Source of the DNA: Ruminococcaceae bacterium UBA7135
GTDB taxonomy: Bacteria; Bacillota; Clostridia; Oscillospirales; Ruminococcaceae
Reading direction: 5' to 3'
NCBI GenBank assembly: GCA_002492075.1
Contig: DKXD01000161.1
Coordinates: forward strand, 23,535-37,840
Length of the DNA: 14,306 nt
The position numbers and the translations under genes were made by a program. Under the pieces are notes generated by a model. It ran no database searches. It had not been told where the DNA came from and saw only the letters and a program-made list of their open reading frames with translations. Shown piece after piece: positions 1-6,935 of the stretch. The first letter of the stretch is position 1, and every line of letters begins with the position of its first letter.

Positions 1-41
1 GACAAATCTACGATTTTTTTAAATTTTTTTTTGAAAACCCC

Positions 42-70
42 TTGCATTTCTCGGAGTTATGTATTATAAT
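42..70 (+). promoter_or_regulatory. Housekeeping (sigma-A type) promoter of the first pilin gene
   Basis: A -35 box TTGCAT (42-47) and a perfect -10 box TATAAT (65-70) are separated by exactly 17 nt. The stretch just upstream (11-31) is almost pure A/T with long T tracts and could act as an UP element. A start of transcription near position 77 would leave a leader of about 120 nt before the pilin ATG. The match and spacing suggest strong expression. Confidence 0.8.
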
Positions 71-77
71 AAATACA

Positions 78-158
78 CAAAGAGAAATTAAGCATATCTC
101 TCTTTGGGGACCCGCCAAACGCGGTGATAAAATCGGATATAGCCCCGCCGGGGTTATA
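78..158 (+). promoter_or_regulatory. Structured 5' leader of the first pilin mRNA (unassigned)
   Basis: Three hairpins can be drawn between the promoter and the pilin gene. The first is CAAAGAGA (78-85) with TCTCTTTG (99-106), a perfect 8-bp stem placed almost exactly at the predicted mRNA 5' end. The second is CCGC (112-115) with GCGG (121-124) around a CAAAC loop. The third is a 9-bp stem (138-146 with 150-158) built on CCCC/GGGG. The Shine-Dalgarno AGGAGG (182-187) lies outside these stems. A 5'-terminal hairpin can stabilise an abundant mRNA; a riboswitch is also possible, since clostridial pilin genes can be under cyclic di-GMP riboswitches, but the conserved core of the c-di-GMP-I class was not found here. 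The folds are seen by eye; function is inference. Confidence 0.5.
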
Positions 159-195
159 CATAAATAATTTTTATTCTATTTAGGAGGTCTTTATT

Positions 196-810
196 ATGGT
201 AAGGAAACTTCAGGCTCTCAGAGCCAAAAAGGGCTTCACGCTCGTTGAGTTGATCGTTGTTATCGCTATCATCGGCGTTCTTGCTGCGATCCTCATCCCC
301 ACTCTTTCTTCGCAGATCACCAAATCTAAGGTTACTTCTGCAGACTCCACCGCTAAGGAGCTTGTAGGCTCCGTTGAGGCTTGGCTTGCTGACAATGTTG
401 CAGCAGGCGGAGACGAAGCTTCGGCATTGGATCTGACGATCACTGCTAACGGCGCAGGTAACGTAACCGTTACACCTGCTACGGGTACCGCTACTCGTGC
501 AGATGAGGGTGCTGCTACTGCGACTCTTCCCGCACCCGGCAAGGGCATGTTGACTTTGCAGGATAAACTCAAGGAAGAGTATTCAACCTCTAAGTTTATC
601 GCTAAGGTATTCTTGAACAAATCCGGTCACGCTGTATACTGCGGCTATCAGCCCGATAAAACTGAGTATACCGGTCCTGCATGCTCCGACTTTGAAGATA
701 ACTCTTTCGCTTGGAAAGACGGCAAGAACAAGGACGGTGTGACAACTGCAGGCGTTATCACCGGCACAAGCCCCAAGCTCTATAAGGCTGCCGCTTCTGA
801 TGAAGAGTAA
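196..810 (+). CDS. Type IV pilin-like prepilin (first of a pair)
   Basis: This is a 204-residue protein with a class III (prepilin) signal: a short basic leader of 13 residues ending in Lys-Lys-Gly, then FTLVELIVVIAIIGVLAA, the classical N-methylated pilin helix. Prepilin peptidase would cut between Gly13 and Phe14, and Glu at mature position 5 (needed for pilin assembly) is present. The mature protein would have about 191 residues. After the helix comes an Ala/Thr/Gly-rich region (about 65-115) and a C-terminal part with two cysteines, in the VYCGY and GPACSDF contexts, which could form the disulfide common in pilins. The ATG has a strong AGGAGG 8 nt upstream. With its own strong promoter, structured leader and terminator it looks like the major pilin or pseudopilin of the pair. 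No assembly ATPase or prepilin peptidase is in the window, so the machinery must be encoded elsewhere. Whether it forms a pilus, a type II-like pseudopilus or a competence pilus cannot be told. Confidence 0.88.
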   Translation: MVRKLQALRAKKGFTLVELIVVIAIIGVLAAILIPTLSSQITKSKVTSADSTAKELVGSVEAWLADNVAAGGDEASALDLTITANGAGNVTVTPATGTATRADEGAATATLPAPGKGMLTLQDKLKEEYSTSKFIAKVFLNKSGHAVYCGYQPDKTEYTGPACSDFEDNSFAWKDGKNKDGVTTAGVITGTSPKLYKAAASDEE

Positions 811-851
811 GTTTGACTTGCAAGCCTGATTGGCAACACATCGTGTAAAAC

Positions 852-902
852 ACACAATATTCCTCGACGGCGCTTGCCGCCGAGGAATTATGTGTATTTT
901 TT
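852..902 (+). terminator. Strong intrinsic terminator after the first pilin gene
   Basis: A 20-nt arm (852-871) pairs with a 20-nt arm (876-895) around a GCTT loop with only three mismatched positions. The upper stem is GC-rich and the hairpin is followed by a run of six T (897-902). It lies 41 nt after the first pilin stop codon and about 100 nt before the second pilin gene, so it separates the two or reduces transcription into the second. Confidence 0.88.
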
Positions 903-999
903 AAACAATGCTTTTGCTTGTGCACGGATCACCTGCGGCGAACCTACGGTGCGCTTTGTAAAAGCAAGAGCTTTGAATGAACTCCGAGGAGGACTTTTT

Positions 1000-1797
1000 A
1001 TGATACATACTTTGCAAAGGCTAAAGGCTAAACGCGGTTTCACTATGATAGAACTCATTGTCGTTGTCGGCATAATCGCAGTTATGTTAGCCACCGTGCT
1101 TGTGGGCACAAACAACAGGCAAAATCGCATAAGTTCCGCGAATTCTGCGGCAAAGGATTTTTATTCCGCTTTGCAGACGGAGTTCACGAACTTCCAGATG
1201 TTTGACGGTCCGCTTACTATGACGCTTGACGGGGTATACTCCACGCATAAGGACAATATCTCCGCTATCGCCGCAAACAGCCCGAACGGCGGCGTGAAAT
1301 ATTATCCCGCGGCGGGCGGCAACTATCCTTATGCGGGCGCCGCTGACAGTGAAACTCACCTTAACGGCACGCCCAAGTCGGCGGAGCTTTATCTGGAGTT
1401 CCACGCTGTAAACGGCAATATAGATGTTCGGTGGGCGAATACCATATCGGCTCTTATCGGCACGGACGCACCCGCAAACAGCGAGCTTAGCGCCGTGCTG
1501 GAGCGGGAGATGCAAAGACGTATCGAATACAACGACGGCTACTATTACGCAAAAGTATCGTATACTCCCCCTTCGACCAGCATTTCCGGCTTTACAAAGT
1601 ATGATTTCCGTACCAGTTCCGTAAAGGTGGATTGGGCGGCGTACACGAGGAAGCAGATGAGGAGCGCGGATCCGTCTACATACACATTCAAAATGCAAAA
1701 CCTCCTTTCCAACGGGCAGGTGTGCGGTGTTGTTGCAGGCAGCGGATCGACGCTGGGAACCACCGGCACATCGTTCGTGCCGACGGTCACACCGTAA
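1000..1797 (+). CDS. Second type IV pilin-like prepilin
   Basis: This 265-residue protein starts with the same kind of leader as its neighbour (13 residues ending in Lys-Arg-Gly) and continues FTMIELIVVVGIIAVMLA, a prepilin helix with Glu at mature position 5. The mature protein would have about 252 residues. The start was placed at the ATG at 1000 because GAGGAGG lies just upstream and a prepilin leader must be short; an upstream in-frame extension would bury the leader. The body has several Tyr/Ala/Asn-rich stretches, is unlike the first pilin after the helix, and has a single cysteine near the C-terminus (QVCGVV). It is larger than a typical major pilin and could be a minor pilin or a pseudopilin. 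No good promoter is visible in 903-999, so read-through from the first pilin gene is likely. The similar leaders suggest both are processed by the same peptidase. Precise role unknown. Confidence 0.82.
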   Translation: MIHTLQRLKAKRGFTMIELIVVVGIIAVMLATVLVGTNNRQNRISSANSAAKDFYSALQTEFTNFQMFDGPLTMTLDGVYSTHKDNISAIAANSPNGGVKYYPAAGGNYPYAGAADSETHLNGTPKSAELYLEFHAVNGNIDVRWANTISALIGTDAPANSELSAVLEREMQRRIEYNDGYYYAKVSYTPPSTSISGFTKYDFRTSSVKVDWAAYTRKQMRSADPSTYTFKMQNLLSNGQVCGVVAGSGSTLGTTGTSFVPTVTP

Positions 1798-1811
1798 CTT
1801 GAACAGCTATC

Positions 1812-1840
1812 AAAGGCGCGTTTTCGGACGCGCCTTTTTT
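1812..1840 (+). terminator. Intrinsic terminator after the second pilin gene
   Basis: A 10-bp perfect stem, 1812-1821 (core GGCGCG) with 1828-1837 (core CGCGCC), encloses a TTTCGG loop and runs into six T at 1835-1840. It begins 14 nt after the pilin stop codon and closes the pilin region before the flagellar cluster. Confidence 0.9.
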
Positions 1841-1879
1841 GCGGCTTTACCGCGGGGACGAAAGCCCGCATTTTGTCTT

Positions 1880-1897
1880 CTCCCGCGCGGCGGGGAG
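1880..1897. repeat. Short GC-rich hairpin CTCCCGC-GCG-GCGGGGAG
   Basis: CTCCCGC (1880-1886) pairs with GCGGGGAG (1890-1897) with one bulged G and a three-base loop. There is no T run after it, and a true terminator already lies 40 nt upstream, so it is probably not a terminator. Similar short CTCCCGC/GCGGGG hairpins recur in other gaps of this window. Apart from this element and the promoter and leader listed separately, the gap 1841-2081 holds nothing recognisable. Confidence 0.4.
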
Positions 1898-1960
1898 GAG
1901 CGGGTCTCGGAAGATCTTTTAAAATGAGCGATTTTTTGGTAAAAAAACATACTTTTTCGC

Positions 1961-1988
1961 TAAAGAATTTGAGTTGACTTGCCGATAT
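1961..1988 (+). promoter_or_regulatory. Sigma-28 (SigD/FliA type) promoter of the late flagellar cluster
   Basis: TAAA (1961-1964) and GCCGATAT (1981-1988) are separated by 16 nt. This matches the known Bacillus SigD consensus (TAAA, 14-16 nt, GCCGATAT) at every position. The first gene downstream is the anti-sigma-28 factor candidate, followed by hook-associated protein genes, which are classical sigma-28 targets. Transcription would start near 1995-1998, giving a leader of about 85 nt. Confidence 0.88.
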
Positions 1989-2000
1989 AATCAATAAGGA

Positions 2001-2044
2001 GTAAGTAGGGCAATTGCGCCCAAATCGCAATACTTGCCTCTTAC
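2001..2044 (+). promoter_or_regulatory. Long folded leader hairpin before flgM
   Basis: Three stacked stems can be read: GTAAG (2001-2005) with CTTAC (2040-2044), GGCAA (2009-2013) with TTGCC (2034-2038), and TTGCG (2014-2018) with CGCAA (2026-2030), closing on a 7-nt CCCAAAT loop. Small bulges (TA and TAC) separate the stems. It sits within a few bases of the expected transcript start. No T run follows, so it is not a terminator; mRNA stability or a binding site for a regulator are possible. The flgM ribosome binding site (AAAGGGGG, 2066-2073) lies outside it. Confidence 0.55.
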
Positions 2045-2081
2045 GTATAAAATTATTTAACATCTAAAGGGGGTCGGCACT

Positions 2082-2357
2082 ATGGGGATAAAGGGTCTTG
2101 GAGGAATAATTTCCGCGTATAAAACGACAAAGGCGAACGCTCCCAAGAAAGTAAGTGCTGCCGTATCCGCCAAAAATAACACTGATAGAGTTGAGTTTGG
2201 CTTTGCCGCCGCTATCACCGCCGCTATCACCGCCGCAAAAGCGGAAATAGCGAACGAAGTGAACGCCGATGCTACTCCGCAGGAGATTGTTGAAGCGGGC
2301 AAATCGGCGGGCGATTTTTCGAGGGAAGAGCTTGCGGCAATGATCTTAATGGGGTGA
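2082..2357 (+). CDS. flgM: Probable FlgM, anti-sigma-28 factor
   Basis: This is a 91-residue protein, the usual size for FlgM. FlgM binds sigma-28 in the cytoplasm and is exported through the finished hook-basal body, which releases the sigma factor for late genes. The N-terminal third is Ala/Lys/Ser-rich and probably disordered. A DRVEFG motif (35-40) takes the place of the D-x-V/I-E-I-S motif that opens the conserved FlgM core. Two helical stretches follow (about 44-60 and 64-90), as in the sigma-binding part. Similarity to textbook FlgM is weak and the call rests partly on context: first gene after a sigma-28 promoter and immediately before flgN and flgK, as in Bacillus. The ATG follows AAAGGGGG. 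A 12-bp tandem duplication in the coding sequence gives an Ala-Ala-Ile-Thr repeat. The stop codon is 4 nt from the flgN ATG, so translation of the two is probably coupled. Confidence 0.72.
   Translation: MGIKGLGGIISAYKTTKANAPKKVSAAVSAKNNTDRVEFGFAAAITAAITAAKAEIANEVNADATPQEIVEAGKSAGDFSREELAAMILMG
2208..2236 (+). repeat. 12-bp in-frame tandem repeat inside flgM
   Basis: The unit GCCGCTATCACC occurs twice in perfect succession (2208-2219 and 2220-2231) and begins a third time (GCCGC). It encodes AITA-AITA-AK in the first helical stretch. Being a multiple of three, copy number change by slippage would keep the frame. Confidence 0.85.
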
Positions 2358-2361
2358 TTTG

Positions 2362-2844
2362 ATGGATAGGAGAACGGCGAACGCGGTCGTAAAATGTCTG
2401 GAGATCGACGTGGATTTTTATCGGGAGCTTACTATATTCCTGATGAAAAAGCACACGAAGATACTTCAGGACGATTTGGAGTGGCTTACGAACTCGCTGA
2501 ACGACGAGCAGGCGTTTCTGATGAAAAGCCGTTCTTTGGAGGATAAGCGGCTGGCGCTTTTCAAGGGCTTGGGCATAGAGGACAGAAAACTGCGGGATCT
2601 CGCCGCGGAAGCGCCCGAGGACTACAAGCCGAAGATAAGAATGTTGAGCGATCAGCTGACGGAGCTTATCGAGAACATCACCGAGATAAATAAGGAGACT
2701 ACCGAGATAGTCAAGCGAAAGCTCGACAATGAAAAGGCGATAGTCGACCAAACGGGCATTGTAAACAAGCCCGAAACATACAACAGAAACGCTTCAAAGA
2801 TAGCGGGCGGCACGTCCGCGGCAAAGGCGTTCAGAAACGTTTGA
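2362..2844 (+). CDS. flgN: FlgN, export chaperone for FlgK and FlgL
   Basis: This 160-residue, charged, almost wholly helical protein fits FlgN, the cytoplasmic chaperone that keeps the hook-filament junction proteins unfolded and delivers them to the flagellar export gate. Helices with heptad character cover about 14-60 and 88-128. The C-terminal tail (from about 136, with TYNRNASKIAGG) resembles the flexible FlgN tail that binds its clients. The gene lies directly between flgM and flgK, as in Bacillus (yvyG). The ATG at 2362 was preferred over a TTG one codon earlier because GGGGTGA in the end of flgM is then at proper spacing. A gap of 51 nt before flgK contains only weak hairpin potential and the flgK ribosome binding site. 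Sequence conservation in this family is low, so the name depends on both fold and position. Confidence 0.8.
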   Translation: MDRRTANAVVKCLEIDVDFYRELTIFLMKKHTKILQDDLEWLTNSLNDEQAFLMKSRSLEDKRLALFKGLGIEDRKLRDLAAEAPEDYKPKIRMLSDQLTELIENITEINKETTEIVKRKLDNEKAIVDQTGIVNKPETYNRNASKIAGGTSAAKAFRNV

Positions 2845-2895
2845 TACGCGCGGGGAAACGGTATCTTCGCGGTTTAAGACAGGAGGATCACGGAA

Positions 2896-4674
2896 ATGCG
2901 TCCTACTTTTTTAGGATTTGAAACTCAAAAGCGCACTCTTATGTTGGTGCAGAAGCATCAGGACATTGCCGGAAACAACATCAGCAACATCAATACGCCG
3001 GGCTACACCCGCCAGCGCGTTGATATCTATTCGATGTATGTAAGCGGTCTGGGCGAGCCGAGGTGGTCGTCACGCAGCAATATGCTCTCTATGCAGGGAC
3101 AGGGCGTGAACGCTTACGGTGTAAGCCAGATTCGCGACACTTATATAGATAAGCGCTATCGTGAGAACGTTTCTATCGAGGCGGAGACCGATAAGAAAAT
3201 GAATATTCTCAGCGAGATAGAGGATATTATGGACAACTTTGAATCGACGGGCTTGCAGCTTCAAACACAGAAGTTCTGGAACGCGCTTCAGGATTACTCC
3301 GAGGAGAAGCCCGACAGCACCGACGTCGCGACTATCTGCGTAAACGCGGCGGTGAACCTCTGCCAAATGCTCAACGATTACCATACGCAGATCAGAGAAG
3401 TCGAAACGACTTATGTAAACGAGCTTCAGGACAGCGTTGAGTACTTCAATAAGCTGCTCAGTGAGATGACGCAGCTTAACCAGCGCATAGAAAAGGAGAA
3501 GTTCCACTACGCCGAGGAGTACGGTCCCAACGAGCTGTACGATCAGATGAACCTCTACATCGACGAGATATCCACTTATGGCGAGATAGAGTTTCACCAG
3601 AACGCGAACGGCACGTTTAATGTTAATATGGGCGGTGTGAATATTGTAAACGGCACCGAGCTGAAAAACAGCCGCATTATAATGAAAGACTACGAGCTTT
3701 ACGGTACGGCGGAGCTTTATTTCGAGAACGGTCAAGACGTTTTGCTGACGCGCGGCACATTCAAGGCTTATCAGGATATGATAAACGGAAACGGCGTTTA
3801 CGCGGCAGGCGGTCAGAGCAACGCGTATGGTATCGCGTACTTCAAGTCCGCGCTGAATATGTTCGCAAGGACAGTCGCCGATACGCTCAACACCGCAAAC
3901 GGTGCGGATCAGTTCCCCAATGAGAGAACGATGTTCGAGCCGGCAACGGAGGGCGCTCTTATCACCGCAGGAAATATCCGCGTTTCGGACATCTGGCGCG
4001 AGGATCCCACAATGATAGGCAAGACACGCCGTCTCAACGAAATGACAGGCATGTACGAGTGGGGCTACGACGAAAAGGAGGACGCGCCCATTACTCAGAT
4101 AAAGTACAGATACGCATACAAGCCCTTAAAGGACGCAAACGGGAATATCCAATACGGCAAGGACGGGCTTCCGCTTCCCGCTGCCGGAGGAGAGACCGAT
4201 CTGGACAGAGATGAAAACGGCAATGTGTATCTGCTGAAGGATCAGAACGGCAAGCTTGTTCCGGAAACGGACGATGACGGAAATATCGTTTATGAAACGG
4301 TTGACGGCACGGCTTCGGGCATAGTGAATTTGCAGAACACCAATGTCAAGTATCTGTTCTCGCAGTTCGATAATAGGAATATCGAGTTTGGCAACTGCCA
4401 CGATTTCCAAGGCAGCTTCTTCACTTATATCTCGTTTATTTCAAACCGTTTGGGTCAGACCATAGAGTATGAGACAAGCCGCAACGAAACGGCGGTCATT
4501 ACCGTAGATGAGCTGCTGGACGCTCGCGACGACGTGTCCGCTCCCGAAATGGACGAAGAGGGCATCAATATGCTGAACTACACAAAGTGGTACAACGCGT
4601 CTTCAAGAATGCTGACTACATTGGACGATATGCTGGATAAGCTGATAAACGGCACGGGCAGAGTAGGCCTGTAA
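2896..4674 (+). CDS. flgK: FlgK, hook-associated protein 1
   Basis: FlgK forms the first ring of the junction between hook and filament and is exported by the flagellar type III apparatus. The N-terminal D0/D1 region carries the rod/hook-family signature NNISNINTPGYTRQ (27-40). The C-terminal helix (about 560-592), with NYTKWYNASSRMLTTLDDML, is the matching D0 half that ends axial proteins. Residues about 85-205 are the helical D1 region. At 592 residues it is longer than Bacillus FlgK (about 500); part of the surplus is a hydrophilic insert at about 412-470 with four diverged units of the type D-x-N/D-G-N/K (DANGNIQY, DENGNVYL, DQNGKLVP, DDDGNIVY). Two cysteines lie at 148 and 156 and a third at 501. 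The ATG has AGGAGG 9 nt upstream, preceded by ACA, which makes a CsrA-like site. flgL follows after 20 nt. Confidence 0.95.
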   Translation: MRPTFLGFETQKRTLMLVQKHQDIAGNNISNINTPGYTRQRVDIYSMYVSGLGEPRWSSRSNMLSMQGQGVNAYGVSQIRDTYIDKRYRENVSIEAETDKKMNILSEIEDIMDNFESTGLQLQTQKFWNALQDYSEEKPDSTDVATICVNAAVNLCQMLNDYHTQIREVETTYVNELQDSVEYFNKLLSEMTQLNQRIEKEKFHYAEEYGPNELYDQMNLYIDEISTYGEIEFHQNANGTFNVNMGGVNIVNGTELKNSRIIMKDYELYGTAELYFENGQDVLLTRGTFKAYQDMINGNGVYAAGGQSNAYGIAYFKSALNMFARTVADTLNTANGADQFPNERTMFEPATEGALITAGNIRVSDIWREDPTMIGKTRRLNEMTGMYEWGYDEKEDAPITQIKYRYAYKPLKDANGNIQYGKDGLPLPAAGGETDLDRDENGNVYLLKDQNGKLVPETDDDGNIVYETVDGTASGIVNLQNTNVKYLFSQFDNRNIEFGNCHDFQGSFFTYISFISNRLGQTIEYETSRNETAVITVDELLDARDDVSAPEMDEEGINMLNYTKWYNASSRMLTTLDDMLDKLINGTGRVGL

Positions 4675-4694
4675 TATTCGGAGGTAAGTAGTAT

Positions 4695-6926
4695 ATGAGA
4701 ATAACGAATTCTATTATATTAAGAGGCTACAACCGTGACCTCAACCGTCTGATGACGCAGATAACCGCTTGCGAAAGACGAATAACCTCCACAAGAAAGT
4801 TTTCGAGAGCGTCCGAAAACCCGCTTTCCGCGGCAAAGGCGCTGAATGTTCGCAGATCGATGTATAACCTGGAGCAGTACCAGGAGAACCTTAAGACCGC
4901 AAACAAGTTCTACACCGAGGCGGAAACCTCGCTTTTGCAGGTTTCCGATAAAATGGCAATGGTAGGAGAAGAGCTTGTCGCTGCGTGCAACACCACCAAG
5001 GACAGCCAGGAATACGCCATATATGGCGAGCATCTGGAGACCATAGCCAGAGAGCTGGTTTCGATATTTAACACCGACAGCGCGGGACGAGCTATTTTCG
5101 GCGGTGAGAGCGACAGCGCCACACCATTCACTCTGCTGGAGGACAGCACCGGACATCTTGCGACTGTGTGCTATCACGGCGTGCCCGTAAACGCTATGGA
5201 TGATTATAAGAGTTATCCGTATTCAAATCCCGTCACCGTTGATATTGGTCTGGGTATGTCGATGGATCAGAAAACCCAGGCAGTAGATTCGCAATCCGTG
5301 CTTGATATTTCGTTCAACGGCGCGAAGATAACCGGCTGCGGCGCGGAAAAAGGCACGGCGGATATTGACCTTAACTCTATAAAGCCCGACAGAAAGTATT
5401 GCCTGGACGTTTATGTGGGCGGTTACAAAAAAACGATAGAGTTCACGGGGCAGAAGGCTGACGACGGTTACGATCCCAACGTCGCCGACGGCAAAATGAA
5501 CGCTTATCAGAAGAACGTCAAGGTCATAAACGACGTTCTTAAAGAGGCGTTCAAAAAGGAAGTCGCTTACGATAGGATAAAGCAGCCTATGGTAGACGCG
5601 CAGGGCGTTATATATTCCGAGGGCAGCATCGTGAGCGCAGTCAATAACGAGTATCACAAGACAGCCGAAAAGCTCACCGTTGATAACGATTCGGGCTATA
5701 CCGACAAGTTCAAGCTGAATTTCGCGTCGCTGAATCCGGATACCGACTATTCTATAGATGTAACGAGAGGCAACATCACAAAGACGATACGATTCCGCAC
5801 AACCGCACATCAGGACGATCCCTCCAAAGAGGCTGACGAAAACGTTAAGCTCGTGCAAGAGCAGCTTGACACAGCGTTCGGCAAGGACGAGAACGGCAAC
5901 AGCCTTGTAGCGATCTCCACAAATCCCGCCACAAAGGGCTGCTTTTCGGCAGAAGGCGTGGTCGTTACGGTTGCGGATACAATGAAAATGACGGGGTCGA
6001 ATGTGAACACCGTTAAAGTTGAGTCCTCGCATTACGATCAGATAGACCTTGCAAATCTCAATGCCGGCAATAAATATATGGTGCGCATTGGCAATACAGA
6101 CGTTACATTCGAGGGCGGTCAGACCGTTGCCGAAACGCTCAAAAATCTTAAAGACGCGAGCGGGCGCAGCGATTTCTGTGAGCCTCAGGGTGACAAAAAA
6201 TCCGTTGGCTTTCCCAATGCCGTCCCGCCTGTTGAAATAACAAAGGTCAAAAATCTTTCGGCTGATGTCACGGCGATAACACCTACCAAGGGCGCTACAT
6301 ATACCGTTGACCTTAACCATATGAGCGAGGGCAAGGAATACTCCCTTAAAGTGGTTTACAACAACCGAGTAAAGGTGATAAACTTTACGGGCAGCGCGGA
6401 TCCCGATACTTGTGCAAGCAATATTCAGGGCGCGTTGGCAAGCGCTTTCGGAACGGAAGGCGTCCACAATAAGATATCTATCGACGCGGACGGAGTCGTA
6501 ACGACCTACGACGGCAACCCCATAGCTGTCACATCAGTAGAACAGGGCACCGACAAAGACCCCGCGTTGATCGAAAGAAACAAAATATATTCGAACAATT
6601 ACATTCAGCTCACGCTTGACGCGGCAAGAGCGCTGCGCGAGGGCGATATTGAATACGCCAACGGCTGTATCGACCGCATAGTCGAAGCGAATGAGCATCT
6701 GCTTGTACAAATAGCAGACCTTGGCTCCAACGAGGATTTCATCGACTTCAATATCGAAAAGCTGACCACCAGAGACCTAAATCTGTCAGAGCGTCAGAAC
6801 GACCTTGAGGTCACCGACGCGGAGAAGGAGATAACTCTTTGGAAAACATATAAGGCGCTTTATAACGCGTGCCTGCAAATGTCAAGCTCGGTAATACCGA
6901 ACAGTATTTTTAATTATATGAGGTAA
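4695..6926 (+). CDS. flgL: FlgL, hook-associated protein 3, with a large repeat insertion
   Basis: FlgL is the second ring of the hook-filament junction. The N-terminal part (1-150) is typical: MRITNSIILRG opening, a long helix with RKFSRASENPLSAAKAL (34-50), and the GRAIFGG turn (131-137). The C-terminal helices (about 630-743) pair with it. Typical FlgL has about 300 residues; this one has 743. The surplus, about 222-620, consists of four diverged repeats of roughly 90-110 residues. Repeats 1, 2 and 4 show a strand pair ending in K-T/V-I-x-F (LDVYVGGYKKTIEFTG, IDVTRGNITKTIRF, LKVVYNNRVKVINFTG) and then a helix ending in L-x-x-A-F (VLKEAF, QLDTAFG, ALASAFG); repeat 3 (about 446-525) is degenerate. 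The insertion lies where the outer domain of FlgL projects from the surface. The frame is open throughout with uniform codon use, so it is not an assembly artefact. GGAGGTAAG precedes the ATG. Confidence 0.93.
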   Translation: MRITNSIILRGYNRDLNRLMTQITACERRITSTRKFSRASENPLSAAKALNVRRSMYNLEQYQENLKTANKFYTEAETSLLQVSDKMAMVGEELVAACNTTKDSQEYAIYGEHLETIARELVSIFNTDSAGRAIFGGESDSATPFTLLEDSTGHLATVCYHGVPVNAMDDYKSYPYSNPVTVDIGLGMSMDQKTQAVDSQSVLDISFNGAKITGCGAEKGTADIDLNSIKPDRKYCLDVYVGGYKKTIEFTGQKADDGYDPNVADGKMNAYQKNVKVINDVLKEAFKKEVAYDRIKQPMVDAQGVIYSEGSIVSAVNNEYHKTAEKLTVDNDSGYTDKFKLNFASLNPDTDYSIDVTRGNITKTIRFRTTAHQDDPSKEADENVKLVQEQLDTAFGKDENGNSLVAISTNPATKGCFSAEGVVVTVADTMKMTGSNVNTVKVESSHYDQIDLANLNAGNKYMVRIGNTDVTFEGGQTVAETLKNLKDASGRSDFCEPQGDKKSVGFPNAVPPVEITKVKNLSADVTAITPTKGATYTVDLNHMSEGKEYSLKVVYNNRVKVINFTGSADPDTCASNIQGALASAFGTEGVHNKISIDADGVVTTYDGNPIAVTSVEQGTDKDPALIERNKIYSNNYIQLTLDAARALREGDIEYANGCIDRIVEANEHLLVQIADLGSNEDFIDFNIEKLTTRDLNLSERQNDLEVTDAEKEITLWKTYKALYNACLQMSSSVIPNSIFNYMR

Positions 6927-6935
6927 GTAAAATCA

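Noticed and set aside
78..158. Cyclic di-GMP-I riboswitch in the pilin leader
   Set aside because: The conserved GGACGCAAA-type core and tetraloop-receptor arrangement were not found; retained only as an unassigned structured leader.
874..999. Longer start of the second pilin at 874
   Set aside because: It would begin inside the terminator hairpin, has no ribosome binding site, and would place the prepilin leader 42 residues inside the protein.
1975..1991. TTGACT followed by TATAAT before flgM, resembling a housekeeping promoter
   Set aside because: Only about 6 nt separate the two boxes; 16-18 are needed. The sequence is better explained as part of the sigma-28 promoter.
2014..2067. Small open frame starting with TTG in the flgM leader
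   Set aside because: The putative ribosome binding site is too far away, the start is TTG within a stem, and the 17-residue product has no recognisable character.
4231..4266. EF-hand calcium site in the FlgK insert
   Set aside because: D-x-D-x-D-E-N-G fits the first half of the loop, but the residue at loop position 12 is Leu instead of Glu and no flanking helices are evident. Kept only as an acidic repeat.
5223..6467. Long open frame of 414 codons on the - strand opposite flgL
   Set aside because: It lies wholly inside the flgL frame on the opposite strand, has no ribosome binding site and a biased composition rich in Arg, Val, Cys and His, as expected from the complement of a GC-biased gene.
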